NCBI RefSeq assembly: GCF_963678635.1
Contig: NC_087063.1
Span: 60,985,850-61,049,849 of the forward strand
Origin: Symsagittifera roscoffensis
Taxonomy: Eukaryota > Xenacoelomorpha > Acoela > Convolutidae
Direction: 5' to 3'
DNA length: 64,000 bases
Part shown: one piece after another, positions 31,465-41,054 of the stretch
Layout: each line of letters starts with the position of its first letter
Numbering within the stretch: position 1 is the first letter of the stretch
Notes under the pieces: model-generated
Seen by the model: the letters and a program-made list of their open reading frames with translations, nothing else
Database searches by the model: none
Told to the model about the DNA's origin: nothing
Translations under genes and position numbers: made by a program

Positions 31465-31740
31465 GGAGAGTACTGTGATAGTGACGAATAGTCTTGGGAC
31501 GGTATAGAAATTGAAGTCAAATTACAACAAGTGCGTTTTAAGACAGAATAAGACAAATCGAAATAGGTAGGGTTAAGACCAAATTAAGGAAAATTTTTCG
31601 GAGGTTTTAGAAAGAGAATTGGATAAGGTTTTTAACACGTTGTACAGAATTTGTTACCACAAAAAATATTTTTTTTTACCCCTAGAATAGAATCGTGTAT
31701 ATAATAAAATTGTAAATAAAAGCAGTTGTAAATAGAAATA

Positions 31741-34700
31741 ATGAGGCGGAGTAGGGTACCGGTGCTCGAAAAAAGGTCAAGTGGATCAAACACGAAATAT
31801 AATTCATCGCTGCGCGGAACGACATCAACGGGCCCAAAGATAACGAAGACGAACTTTTCAGTTAACATGGTCAACACAAGGAGTACAGCGGAGAACAGGG
31901 CGAAAGAGGACACGGAAGGGGAGCGAGTAGAACCCACCATCGAGATTGATCTAGAGACACCCGATCAAAGTGTGGATGAAACAAGGAAGATGGCGACAGA
32001 GTCAACTCCAATGCCCAATGCAGAGGAACCGAACCAGAAACCCATAGAGTTCTCACCGATAGATGACGCGGAAGATGCAATAGGCAACACCGAAGAAACG
32101 GTGAAAGAAGACTCTCAAGTAAAGAGGACATCTTTTACGGAAAAATTGGGAATAATGTTCGGAATAAAAACAAAAGAAAACGTGACTGAAGAACCAAAAG
32201 CAGAAAGAGCACGAACATTTGGGACAGTGAGCACGAAGACCTCAGAAGCCAATCCAAGAGAGGAACGAACTAAAGCAGAGGCTACGGCCGAAGAGAGACC
32301 GACAGCTGACCATGAAGAGACTACCATTGAGCTGGGTGACTTGTTGGCGAAATTAAATCAGATTGACAAAAGACTTAAGCACAGTGAAGAAGACAGAGAG
32401 GTGATAAAGAAGGAGATAAGATACAACAAGCACGAGTATCTAGACAGTTATTTTAACCTGGCTAAGGCAACAGAGGAGAGACTCAAGGAGATGTCAGACA
32501 AGGTAGAAGCCACCAATGAAGAACGAGAAAAGAACATCAAAACAGACATGCAACAGTTGAAGAACCGATATGATGATGTCAACAACCAATTAGGGAGCCT
32601 GGAAAGGAGAATGGACACAATGAGCAAGAGTCAAGCCGAGAGTTCGTGTGCAATACAGGCGAAGTTGGATGCAATCTTGAGAGGTTCTACTCCACAAGAA
32701 AGACCGGCAGCGGATCGTACGCAAAGCACCAGAGTTGACTTTGTAGAACCACAAAGGAACAAACGGCAATCGACACCGTTGCCCTTAACCAGGGATGCGA
32801 TAAGCATAGCACCAACAACTGCGAAAACAATAATGAAGAATGGAACGTCGAATACAACGGCTGCTCCGGGAGATTCAACAGCTAACAGCAACACAGGACC
32901 AGATGCTATGACATGGGCCAGCACTTGGGAGATGATGAACAGGACTCTAGAGGCCTTCGCCACGAGGAACACTGACTCGAGCGACAGGAGAGAGGGAAAA
33001 TCAAGAAAGACATTCAAGAAGCCAAAAGAATTCAAGGACGACTCCGATGGATGCATTGACACTTGGGTGGAAGTGATGAGATTACATCTAGAGCAAGACA
33101 ACTTGAGTGACGAAAGGCAAGCATGTACAGCCATACTGAGCAACTTGGAAGGAACGGCATTAAAATGCGTGGTCGCAAAGAAGGAGGAAGAACGCGACAC
33201 CGCGGACAAGATCTTCGAGATATTGCTGAATCGATTCGGGTCAGGCATGAAGGGTCACCAAGCGATGATGCGATTTGAAAAGAGAAGGCAGAGGGACGAC
33301 GAGTCAATAGATCGGTTCCTAGATGACCTCGAGAGCTTGAGAAGGAGGAGTGACCCAGAGGAGTCGACAAATAGACGGAACTTTAGCATTGCCTCGAAGT
33401 TCATCGATGGGGTGAAAAGTGATGACTTAAGGACAATGTTAGCAACATACTACACATTGTCGAAGGACAGCGCACCCACCCCAGAAGAAATGAGACAGAA
33501 ATCAAGAGAATACATGCTGATGAAACCTAAGAAGTACTCATATTCCGAAAACAGGAACACGCAAGGGGGAAGCCAACCCCAGAGGTCATCATGGTACAAA
33601 CCTAGAGATGATATGGACAAGCGTAGATCATGCGCGAACTGCGGGTCAGCGGATCATCATGTGGCTGACTGCACAACGTACAAACAAGGCATGAAGAGCC
33701 TAGGTTATGCACCGGATGAGGAGGATATGAGCCAGATGGAGGAACACGAGTACTATAATGGCTTGATCATCAAGATAGGCGCCAGATGCTTCTTCTGTAA
33801 TCAGGAGGGGCACTTCAGAATGGATTGTCCCTTGTTCTGGGAAGCGGTCAAGGACCAGAATCACCCCAAACATAAGTTGGCATTAGCGGCGGTGCAGAAT
33901 CAGCGGAACAGGCAAAACGAGTTTGAATCTAGGAACTTGGGGGCACCAAACACCGAATTGCCGACGAAGACAGTGAAAGCTGTTACACATGTTAGCGGTG
34001 CGTTAGAGTCCGCGGCCGGAAGCTCTCTAGAGATAAATTATGAGAAAGCGGCGACGGAAGCAATTGCCAAAGTGAAACAAGATCTGGCTGCGAAAGAAAT
34101 AGAGCAACGACTAAAGTTGGAGATCGAAAGACAGAATTTTAACGAAGCATTAACCGGATCGAACTCAATACCAGAGGCTAGAACGGGCTCAATGAAGACC
34201 GGGAATTGTAACACCGTGAAAATGGTGACAGGTAAACCTTTTGGGATATCGAAAATCGGAGCAAGAATAATGTCGATAATCACAGTGGGCGGACACGAGG
34301 TAACCAGAAACTTGAGCGAGCCGAGCGACCAGACGATAATGCACATTGACGTGTATGCAGACTACTTGAGTGGAATAAGTCCACAAACGACTTCTAGAGC
34401 GCTCAGGGCACTACTCACGAGAGGGGGCAGCAAAACGGTACGTGTTGATAATAGGTACACTGAAGCTTATGGTCCACACGAGGTCATGCTGAATATAGAT
34501 GGAATCAACATCTATACAAAGACGATGATAACATGCGACGAAGACCTAATTGGACAAATCTATGTAGGGAAAGAAGAATTGAAAGTAAGATCGATCGGAC
34601 ACTGTGCCATGCTTGAAGAAGATGCAATGCACATCGGGACGGAAGCAGACGTGACAGGGCACGTGCTAGACATAAATGGCAAAAAGACTCAGTTGCGTGG

Positions 34701-37700
34701 ATTACTTGACACGGGAGCAGTCTTGAGCGTCATACCAATCGAAACATGGGAAAAGATGGGCTTTGACAAAGGTGACTTGATAGACTCGAGAATACGGCTG
34801 TCAGCTGCAAACAAAGGGGCCCTACGGGTGCTGGGCAGGACGCCGATAATAGCCCTCAATTTGGGGGAACGTAACCTGTGGATGAGCTTCATCGTGGTAG
34901 AAAACCTAGATGAATCTGACCAATTCATTTTGGGCAGAGACTTCATCAGGAATTTCGACGTAACGATTGATCTAAATAATGCAATGTTCAGGATACGGAA
35001 TCCGGATAGGAGGTACGCAATCAAACCGGTAAATTTAATAATGGCGAATGAAAACAAAGCACCGGTATTCTTGAGTAGGAGAGTGAGGTTAAAAGCTAAT
35101 GAAGCGGCGATCGTAAGCTTGAGGATGAAAAATTATAATGAACTAAGTGACAACAAGCAAGTGTGTATAGTTCCGAATCCCAATAGTCAAAGCGCTGCTG
35201 TTTTAGGAAGATCATTTTCGATAACGAAGAGCGGCCTCTGCGTCAGTGTCTTGTTGAATACCCTTGATATACCGATCACGATACAGAGAGGGAGGAAGCT
35301 GGGATATGCTTTACCGGTTAAAACTCGATATGAAACAATTGAAAACTCAAAACAAAATGAAGTTGTTGATTGTCCCAACCACAGGGACAAAATTTGTATC
35401 TTGAGACGATTGCAGAGAATAAAAGATTCTTCAGGTCTTATCAAATCACTTAAGTCAGAAACGGACGATGGGCTTTCGAGCTGTTCGAACTTTCCAGAGA
35501 GACCCACACTAGATGAAATGCAAATTGATAAACCGGTTCTGCCGGAGATTGAACATTTAAGGGGCAAACTGAAAGATGAACAGCTCGAAGCTATCAAGGA
35601 CGTACTAGAGCGAAATGAGGAGGTCTTTTCAAGGCATAAGGCGGATATCGGGTGTTGTAATTTTGTTGAACATGAAATTGAACTTGAGGAAAACGCGGTA
35701 CCACACAGGGAGGGGGCGAGGCGCATGACCCCACACAAATCGGACGCGTGTAGAAAAGAAATCGAAACGTTACTAGAGTATGACATGATAGAACCATCCA
35801 AGTCACCGTGGGCGTGTGGAGTAGTGATGGCCAAAAAGAAAGGCGACCAGTTAAGGTTTTGTTGTGACTTTCGATACCTGAACTCCGTCACGGTGAAGGA
35901 TGCCTATCCCATACCTAGAATTGATGAGAGCCTCTCGAAGTTAGGTGATGCAAAATTTTTTACGACTCTTGATTTAGGCTCGGCTTTTTGGCAGGTACCA
36001 TTAAGGAAGCAAGACAGGGACAAGACAGGGTTCGCCTGCGAGTTGGGTCTGTTTCAATGGAAACGGATGCCGTTTGGACTCTGCAATGCAACAGCCACGT
36101 TTCAGCGGCTGATGGCACACGCGTTGATAGGCGTGACGAAGAAGTACGGCAACCTGGTAATGTGCTATGTGGACGACGTGGTAATAGCAACGCCGACACT
36201 AGAAGACCACATCGAGAGGCTTGACGAGGTGTTCGCGTGCATGAAGAGATCGGGGCTGAAGTGTAAACCATCAAAGTGCGAGATACTCAAGGACTCGATT
36301 AAATACTTGGGAAGGATGGTAGATAAGCACGGCATTAGACCTGATCCAGACGCCGTGGAAGCAGTCCTAACCTGGAAATCACCGAAGACGGAGCACCAGC
36401 TGATGAGCTTCCTGGGTTTCGCCAACTATTATAGAGAATTCATCAAGGGCTATGCGGACAAAGTATACCCGATGCAACAACTAATGAGACATAAAGGCAA
36501 GAAGTTCACGTGGAACAACGCGGCAGAAGACTCATTCCAGAGAATAAAGAAAGAGCTATGTGAGGCACCAGTACTGGGTATGCCGACAGAGAAGGGGATG
36601 TACGTGCTAGACACGGACGCGTCAGTAGTCGCCATTTCTGGGATTCTCCATCAAGAACAAGAATGGAATGGGAAGACAGTCTTGAGACCAATAGCATACG
36701 GGAGCAAGGTCCTAAGTGACACAGAAATGAAGTACGGAGCACCGAAAGCAGAGATGTTCGCGGTGGTCACCTTTGTCGAAAAATACAGAGCATACCTAGG
36801 CAGTGAGCCCTTCAAGCTGCGAGTCGACAACCGAGCACTAAGCTGGCTGAAAACGTACTCAATGGACCAGAGCTATATTGGGAGGTGGATAGTTCGCTTG
36901 GATGGATACAACATGATAATTGAGCACAGAACACGAGATAAACATCAAAATGCTGACAGCTTGAGTAAGAAGACGGAGTTCTACGAGAGGCAAGAACAAA
37001 GAGAGGCGGACAGACCTGAGATCAAAGACGGCTTCTCCTTTATGGACAAAGAAACGTACGACAGTCTTCCACTCACGAGATGGCTGGACAAATCAGGCAA
37101 ACCGATAGAAGATCATCCCGAATTGCCGAAGGAGCCTCTTGAGAAGACCATCTTGAAGAAAAATAGAGGGATTCCGATAGGAATAATGCTCAAGTCCAAG
37201 ATCGTGAGGGAGACACTCAAGGCAAAAGGTTATGATCTCACCCAGGTAGAGGAGGGAACGGTCCGAATAGATGAAGACTTAATGAGGTTGCTTGAGAAAC
37301 TATCAGATGACAAGCCCGTGATCCAAGGGAAAGGTCAGGAGGCACCGGAACTAACCATACTTCGGAGAGAAGAAACAGTGAACAATACTGACGTCTCAAA
37401 AGGAAGCATCACTGATAGCAAGGAAGTTGTGCGATCACTAGTTGAAAAAATCCCCGACAAAATTCTGGAGCAGACAAAAGTCAGGGATAAGAAAGTAACA
37501 TTCAGAGAAGAAGTTGAACACCGGGGACCAGATCAAGAGTCCGGGGAGTGGTCCAGATTCATGGAAGAAGACGAAACCGGAGAAGGGAAATTGTCCGGGG
37601 AGCGTGAAGAATGGGATGAAGACTCGGATGAGAGCAGCGAAGACCAAGACAGTCTATGCATGATACTGGCGGAAGAGAAGATAAGACAGCACGACAGGGA

Positions 37701-40548
37701 ATTACAGACGGATCCATCTTCAGGGACGTACAATCTGGAAACACAAGAGGTACGAGGTGGTGAAGAGCTCGAGAAAATAGCAGTTTCAAGAAAACCACTA
37801 AGGGAACTATCGTGCAACTCAAACGTCAGAACGAATCTGGTACCAGAAGACGACATGAAAATCGTGAAAAGGATGATATGTGTGAAGCTGGGTGATGACA
37901 CCCACAACCCTGGTGAAATGAATGGACAGATCATGGCGCTAAAGGAGCACGTTAAGGCGAGATACAGGCTGTCTGACCTAATAAGGGCCCAGAAGAATGA
38001 CAAAATGACAAGTAACCTCTCCAAATGGATCCATTCGGGAGTCAAGGAGAAGGGGGAACTTGAGGAAGACAGCTACAAGATCTTGAGCCAGTTCTACAAG
38101 GAAAAGAGAGATTTACTTTATCACACAGCTGAAGGGGTGGTAGCGTGCAAGAGAAGAGATGAGGAAAAAATATTACACAAACACAACCTCATCATACTAC
38201 CACAATTGTACCAAACGGAGGTGCTTTTCAGATCACACGACCAGATGGGCCACCAGGGGATAGATAAAGTACAACAAAGGATACTTCACAGGTTTGATTG
38301 GCCGGGAATGAGAAAAGCTTGCGAGAGATGGGTGAATGCCTGCCTAGCATGCCTTCAAGTAAAAGACCCAAGGAAGATGAAGTTTCCCCTCAAGTCTGTC
38401 GAGAGCTCGGAATTCAATGAAGTGGTGCAGATAGACCATCAGAAAATCTGCATGACGGAGTCGGGTTATAACCAAATACTAGTTATAATAGATCACTTCA
38501 CCAAGTTGGCGGAAGCGGTTCCGTGCCAGACAGCCTCGGCAGAGGAGACATGTGATCACCTGATAACGCATTGGATATCGCGGTATGGTTGTCCAATGAC
38601 TTTCCAGTCGGACAACGGCAAGGCTTTCGTGGGGGACTTGACAAAAGAATTGATGAAGAGATCACACATTGCTCAAGCGCACTCGACGACCTATCATCCA
38701 CAGACCAATGGGCTGGTAGAGAGACAGAACAGGACACTGGTCAACATGCTCAGGGTGTACTGCTCGAGATACATGACGGACTGGGACAAATACCTGCCAC
38801 AGGTAGTAGGAGCCTATAATAGTACTCAGCACTCAACGACGGGTATCAGTCCTTTCATGATGTTGACAGGCAGGGAAAGGGCAATGCCTATAACATTCTT
38901 TTACCCGGAGTACGAGGGGAAGAGGACGTCACCTCAAGCATACGTGAAGGAAGCGATCAAAAGACAACAAGAGCTAAACGAGCTATGTCGGAGAAACACG
39001 GCGCAAGCGCAAATGAGGCAACGCAAGAAATATGACGAAAAGATACTAAGAGCAAAGCCATACGAAGTGGGCCAATACGTGTGGGTCTTCCAAAATGTCA
39101 TACCGCCCAAGGGAACAAAGAAACTACTCAAGAAATGGAGAGGACCGTTCATGATTACGGAAGTACATCAACAAGGACGGTTCTATCGCTTGAGTACAGG
39201 GCGACCAGCACATTACGAAAATCTGAAGCCTCATGTCCCGTCCCCGGAGGACTGGTGCCTACCAAGAGACATGGAAGGTCTTGAGTACCTGGTGGTGGAA
39301 CCAGCGTGCGAAGTGAATGAGAAAGGCACTAGAGAGAAAAATGATGGTAATGAGAACTTGAGTTTGGACGACAACGAAAAGATAGAAGTGGAGTCGGATG
39401 CAGGTTCATTTGTAGAAGAAGACTGGAACGACCCAGAGCAAAACGAGGTACCGAAGTGGATGGAGCCGGATCGACCAACACCACCGGAAACCAGGACTGG
39501 CAATCGTAAACGCACAGGCATGAGGTACAATAGGTACGGGGATGACTTCTTGATCGATAAGATACAGCCAGACAAGTTGGGCGATGAACTACTAAGCGCA
39601 GGCGAACTGGAAGCCGGAGAGGAATGGCAGGTCATTGACGATGGTGGACATTATCCGCAGGATGATTACTCGACGCCAGAATTGGAGACGGATCTCGAGC
39701 AGAGTGAAATAGAAAGGAGGGAGAACACGAACTTGAGGATTCTAGAGTGGATGCGTGATGTCAAGGACGAGAGCCACGAAGGACAAAGCATTCAGCAAGT
39801 CGATATATCAGCAGCAAATTACATGAAGACAGAGGACCCTCTTTTCGGATGGACAGCAACAGACAGGCCACTGGACATCCCTAAGGACAATTCAGACCCG
39901 ACTACATCGACGGGGACGTCGATAAATATTTTTGTCCGGGGAGTGGGGGTAGGACTTACCCACACCGAAAATTTGATGATAAAGAAGCTCAAGGAAGTGA
40001 GGGAAACAAGCGGATTGGAACTGGAGGAAGAAGAACCAGAGCCTACCATAGGAAGGAATTTCAAAACGAAATTCGAAATACCCAATGAATACTCAGAGAA
40101 CATCATGATAACAGATAGCGACTTCATCCTGTCAAACAGGACCAGCGCGATCTGCATCACGGCGGATATGAGTTTCAAATCAAGATTGGAGGCTGACTTC
40201 AAAAGAGAGTACCAGAACATAGAGTTTCTGTTCAGACAGAGGCCAGGACTGGGAGGCATAGCAGCGCTTCCACCGTCAGTGGCACAAGTCCCGGGCAAAT
40301 ACCTCTGCTTCCTAGTAACGAGAGTCAACGACAGAAACACAATTGATCCCGAACACGTGATATTGGCACTGACAAGACTACGTGACTTCATGATTGAAAG
40401 AGGAATAGTGGAGGTCTCGATGCCGGTGTACGACCCAAACAGGGGCAAACTGAGCTCGAGGGAATTGTACGCTATCCTACATGTGGTCTTTGCAGAAACA
40501 GAGATAATGGTGCATCTTCACAAGAAGTACTACTTGAGCATCGCCTGA
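31741..40548 (+). CDS. Gag-Pol polyprotein with C-terminal macro-domain-like module (2935 aa)
   Basis: The N-terminus is acidic and charged with a coiled coil at about 200-310. The capsid-like gag region is about 430-600. CCHC knuckles follow near 630 (CANC) and 683 (CFFC). The retropepsin motif LLDTGAVL is near 988. The RT has YVDD at 1476-1479 and RNase H has LDTDAS near 1623. After a ~425-residue acidic spacer comes integrase: HHCC from 2166, then Asp2231, Asp2291 and Glu2327 (DD35E). A GPF-like module lies near 2470. An acidic stretch of about 300 residues leads to residues 2790-2930, which resemble TARG1/OARD1-type macro domains (AICITADMSF, GKYLCFLVTRV, VEVSMPVYD, then an acidic helix and a short beta strand). 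A second candidate start, MVNTRS at 31867, has a better Kozak context and may be the true one. All catalytic residues of pol are present. Confidence 0.95.
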   Translation: MRRSRVPVLEKRSSGSNTKYNSSLRGTTSTGPKITKTNFSVNMVNTRSTAENRAKEDTEGERVEPTIEIDLETPDQSVDETRKMATESTPMPNAEEPNQKPIEFSPIDDAEDAIGNTEETVKEDSQVKRTSFTEKLGIMFGIKTKENVTEEPKAERARTFGTVSTKTSEANPREERTKAEATAEERPTADHEETTIELGDLLAKLNQIDKRLKHSEEDREVIKKEIRYNKHEYLDSYFNLAKATEERLKEMSDKVEATNEEREKNIKTDMQQLKNRYDDVNNQLGSLERRMDTMSKSQAESSCAIQAKLDAILRGSTPQERPAADRTQSTRVDFVEPQRNKRQSTPLPLTRDAISIAPTTAKTIMKNGTSNTTAAPGDSTANSNTGPDAMTWASTWEMMNRTLEAFATRNTDSSDRREGKSRKTFKKPKEFKDDSDGCIDTWVEVMRLHLEQDNLSDERQACTAILSNLEGTALKCVVAKKEEERDTADKIFEILLNRFGSGMKGHQAMMRFEKRRQRDDESIDRFLDDLESLRRRSDPEESTNRRNFSIASKFIDGVKSDDLRTMLATYYTLSKDSAPTPEEMRQKSREYMLMKPKKYSYSENRNTQGGSQPQRSSWYKPRDDMDKRRSCANCGSADHHVADCTTYKQGMKSLGYAPDEEDMSQMEEHEYYNGLIIKIGARCFFCNQEGHFRMDCPLFWEAVKDQNHPKHKLALAAVQNQRNRQNEFESRNLGAPNTELPTKTVKAVTHVSGALESAAGSSLEINYEKAATEAIAKVKQDLAAKEIEQRLKLEIERQNFNEALTGSNSIPEARTGSMKTGNCNTVKMVTGKPFGISKIGARIMSIITVGGHEVTRNLSEPSDQTIMHIDVYADYLSGISPQTTSRALRALLTRGGSKTVRVDNRYTEAYGPHEVMLNIDGINIYTKTMITCDEDLIGQIYVGKEELKVRSIGHCAMLEEDAMHIGTEADVTGHVLDINGKKTQLRGLLDTGAVLSVIPIETWEKMGFDKGDLIDSRIRLSAANKGALRVLGRTPIIALNLGERNLWMSFIVVENLDESDQFILGRDFIRNFDVTIDLNNAMFRIRNPDRRYAIKPVNLIMANENKAPVFLSRRVRLKANEAAIVSLRMKNYNELSDNKQVCIVPNPNSQSAAVLGRSFSITKSGLCVSVLLNTLDIPITIQRGRKLGYALPVKTRYETIENSKQNEVVDCPNHRDKICILRRLQRIKDSSGLIKSLKSETDDGLSSCSNFPERPTLDEMQIDKPVLPEIEHLRGKLKDEQLEAIKDVLERNEEVFSRHKADIGCCNFVEHEIELEENAVPHREGARRMTPHKSDACRKEIETLLEYDMIEPSKSPWACGVVMAKKKGDQLRFCCDFRYLNSVTVKDAYPIPRIDESLSKLGDAKFFTTLDLGSAFWQVPLRKQDRDKTGFACELGLFQWKRMPFGLCNATATFQRLMAHALIGVTKKYGNLVMCYVDDVVIATPTLEDHIERLDEVFACMKRSGLKCKPSKCEILKDSIKYLGRMVDKHGIRPDPDAVEAVLTWKSPKTEHQLMSFLGFANYYREFIKGYADKVYPMQQLMRHKGKKFTWNNAAEDSFQRIKKELCEAPVLGMPTEKGMYVLDTDASVVAISGILHQEQEWNGKTVLRPIAYGSKVLSDTEMKYGAPKAEMFAVVTFVEKYRAYLGSEPFKLRVDNRALSWLKTYSMDQSYIGRWIVRLDGYNMIIEHRTRDKHQNADSLSKKTEFYERQEQREADRPEIKDGFSFMDKETYDSLPLTRWLDKSGKPIEDHPELPKEPLEKTILKKNRGIPIGIMLKSKIVRETLKAKGYDLTQVEEGTVRIDEDLMRLLEKLSDDKPVIQGKGQEAPELTILRREETVNNTDVSKGSITDSKEVVRSLVEKIPDKILEQTKVRDKKVTFREEVEHRGPDQESGEWSRFMEEDETGEGKLSGEREEWDEDSDESSEDQDSLCMILAEEKIRQHDRELQTDPSSGTYNLETQEVRGGEELEKIAVSRKPLRELSCNSNVRTNLVPEDDMKIVKRMICVKLGDDTHNPGEMNGQIMALKEHVKARYRLSDLIRAQKNDKMTSNLSKWIHSGVKEKGELEEDSYKILSQFYKEKRDLLYHTAEGVVACKRRDEEKILHKHNLIILPQLYQTEVLFRSHDQMGHQGIDKVQQRILHRFDWPGMRKACERWVNACLACLQVKDPRKMKFPLKSVESSEFNEVVQIDHQKICMTESGYNQILVIIDHFTKLAEAVPCQTASAEETCDHLITHWISRYGCPMTFQSDNGKAFVGDLTKELMKRSHIAQAHSTTYHPQTNGLVERQNRTLVNMLRVYCSRYMTDWDKYLPQVVGAYNSTQHSTTGISPFMMLTGRERAMPITFFYPEYEGKRTSPQAYVKEAIKRQQELNELCRRNTAQAQMRQRKKYDEKILRAKPYEVGQYVWVFQNVIPPKGTKKLLKKWRGPFMITEVHQQGRFYRLSTGRPAHYENLKPHVPSPEDWCLPRDMEGLEYLVVEPACEVNEKGTREKNDGNENLSLDDNEKIEVESDAGSFVEEDWNDPEQNEVPKWMEPDRPTPPETRTGNRKRTGMRYNRYGDDFLIDKIQPDKLGDELLSAGELEAGEEWQVIDDGGHYPQDDYSTPELETDLEQSEIERRENTNLRILEWMRDVKDESHEGQSIQQVDISAANYMKTEDPLFGWTATDRPLDIPKDNSDPTTSTGTSINIFVRGVGVGLTHTENLMIKKLKEVRETSGLELEEEEPEPTIGRNFKTKFEIPNEYSENIMITDSDFILSNRTSAICITADMSFKSRLEADFKREYQNIEFLFRQRPGLGGIAALPPSVAQVPGKYLCFLVTRVNDRNTIDPEHVILALTRLRDFMIERGIVEVSMPVYDPNRGKLSSRELYAILHVVFAETEIMVHLHKKYYLSIA
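40116..40545 (+). other. Macro-domain-like C-terminal module of ORF1
   Basis: About 140 residues follow the order expected of the OARD1 branch: a first strand with Ile-Thr-Ala-Asp-Met, a helix with FKREY, a central strand and turn (LCFLVTRV), a long helix (LTRLRDFMIERGI), the strand VSMPVY, and the final helix-strand. In OARD1 the loop after SMP is Gly-rich and holds a catalytic Asp. Here it reads YDPNRGKL, and the Lys of the central strand is Arg, so binding may survive while hydrolysis is doubtful (inference). Confidence 0.6.
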
Positions 40549-41054
40549 GTCGGGTACATGGAGGTATCAGGTCGGGTGTGAGGGAGGAGTCTTGAGTCAG
40601 GTACTGGGGTGCGGCGCAGGTAAAGGGATCTTAAGATGTGATTGGCATGACAATTGAATTTTAAAAGAAAGAATTGATGGTGCTAAAACATAAAATGAAT
40701 CTGCATGTTCTTAAGGGAGATCCAATCAAATTGTTTTAAGTGATATGTGAATGATGAGATTTTAATCATATGGGTAGAAGGGGGGTCTCTAGGTTAGGAA
40801 CGTGACATACTAAGTTTTAATGAGCTCTATGTTTTCAGATCAGGTTTGAAAACAAAGTTGAATATCCAACTACACTCAAACGAGAAACAGAAAAAGAGAA
40901 TCTTGATTGAACACGCGACAATCCGGATCTACAGCAAGTGCTTGCAAGAGAAGATTTCTAGAGAATTCTTGAGTTGGTAAGGTAATTCTTGAGTTGGTAA
41001 GGTAATTCTTGAGCTGGTTGACATCTATCTACACACATCCCGAAGTTATAAAGA
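40549..41054 (+). promoter_or_regulatory. Inter-ORF spacer with repeats and a candidate splice acceptor
   Basis: A 20-bp unit AATTCTTGAGTTGGTAAGGT is repeated from 40964, 40984 and 41004. Upstream, TACTAA at 40808 followed by a T-rich run and TTTTCAG ending at 40838 looks like a branch point and acceptor. A spliced RNA from the leader would explain ORF2 expression. Confidence 0.5.

Larger units (their letters stand above)
30567..31740 (+). promoter_or_regulatory. Long leader of element 2 with tandem repeats
   Basis: 1.17 kb separates the LTR from the ORF1 start. TGGCGCTCCTGGG at 30578 could be a primer-binding site but is 11 nt inside, so this is unsure. An A-rich, G/T-poor tract spans about 30800-30893. 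Two tandem arrays follow (31059-31252 and 31283-31464). Such leaders often hold packaging and translation-control signals. Confidence 0.6.
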
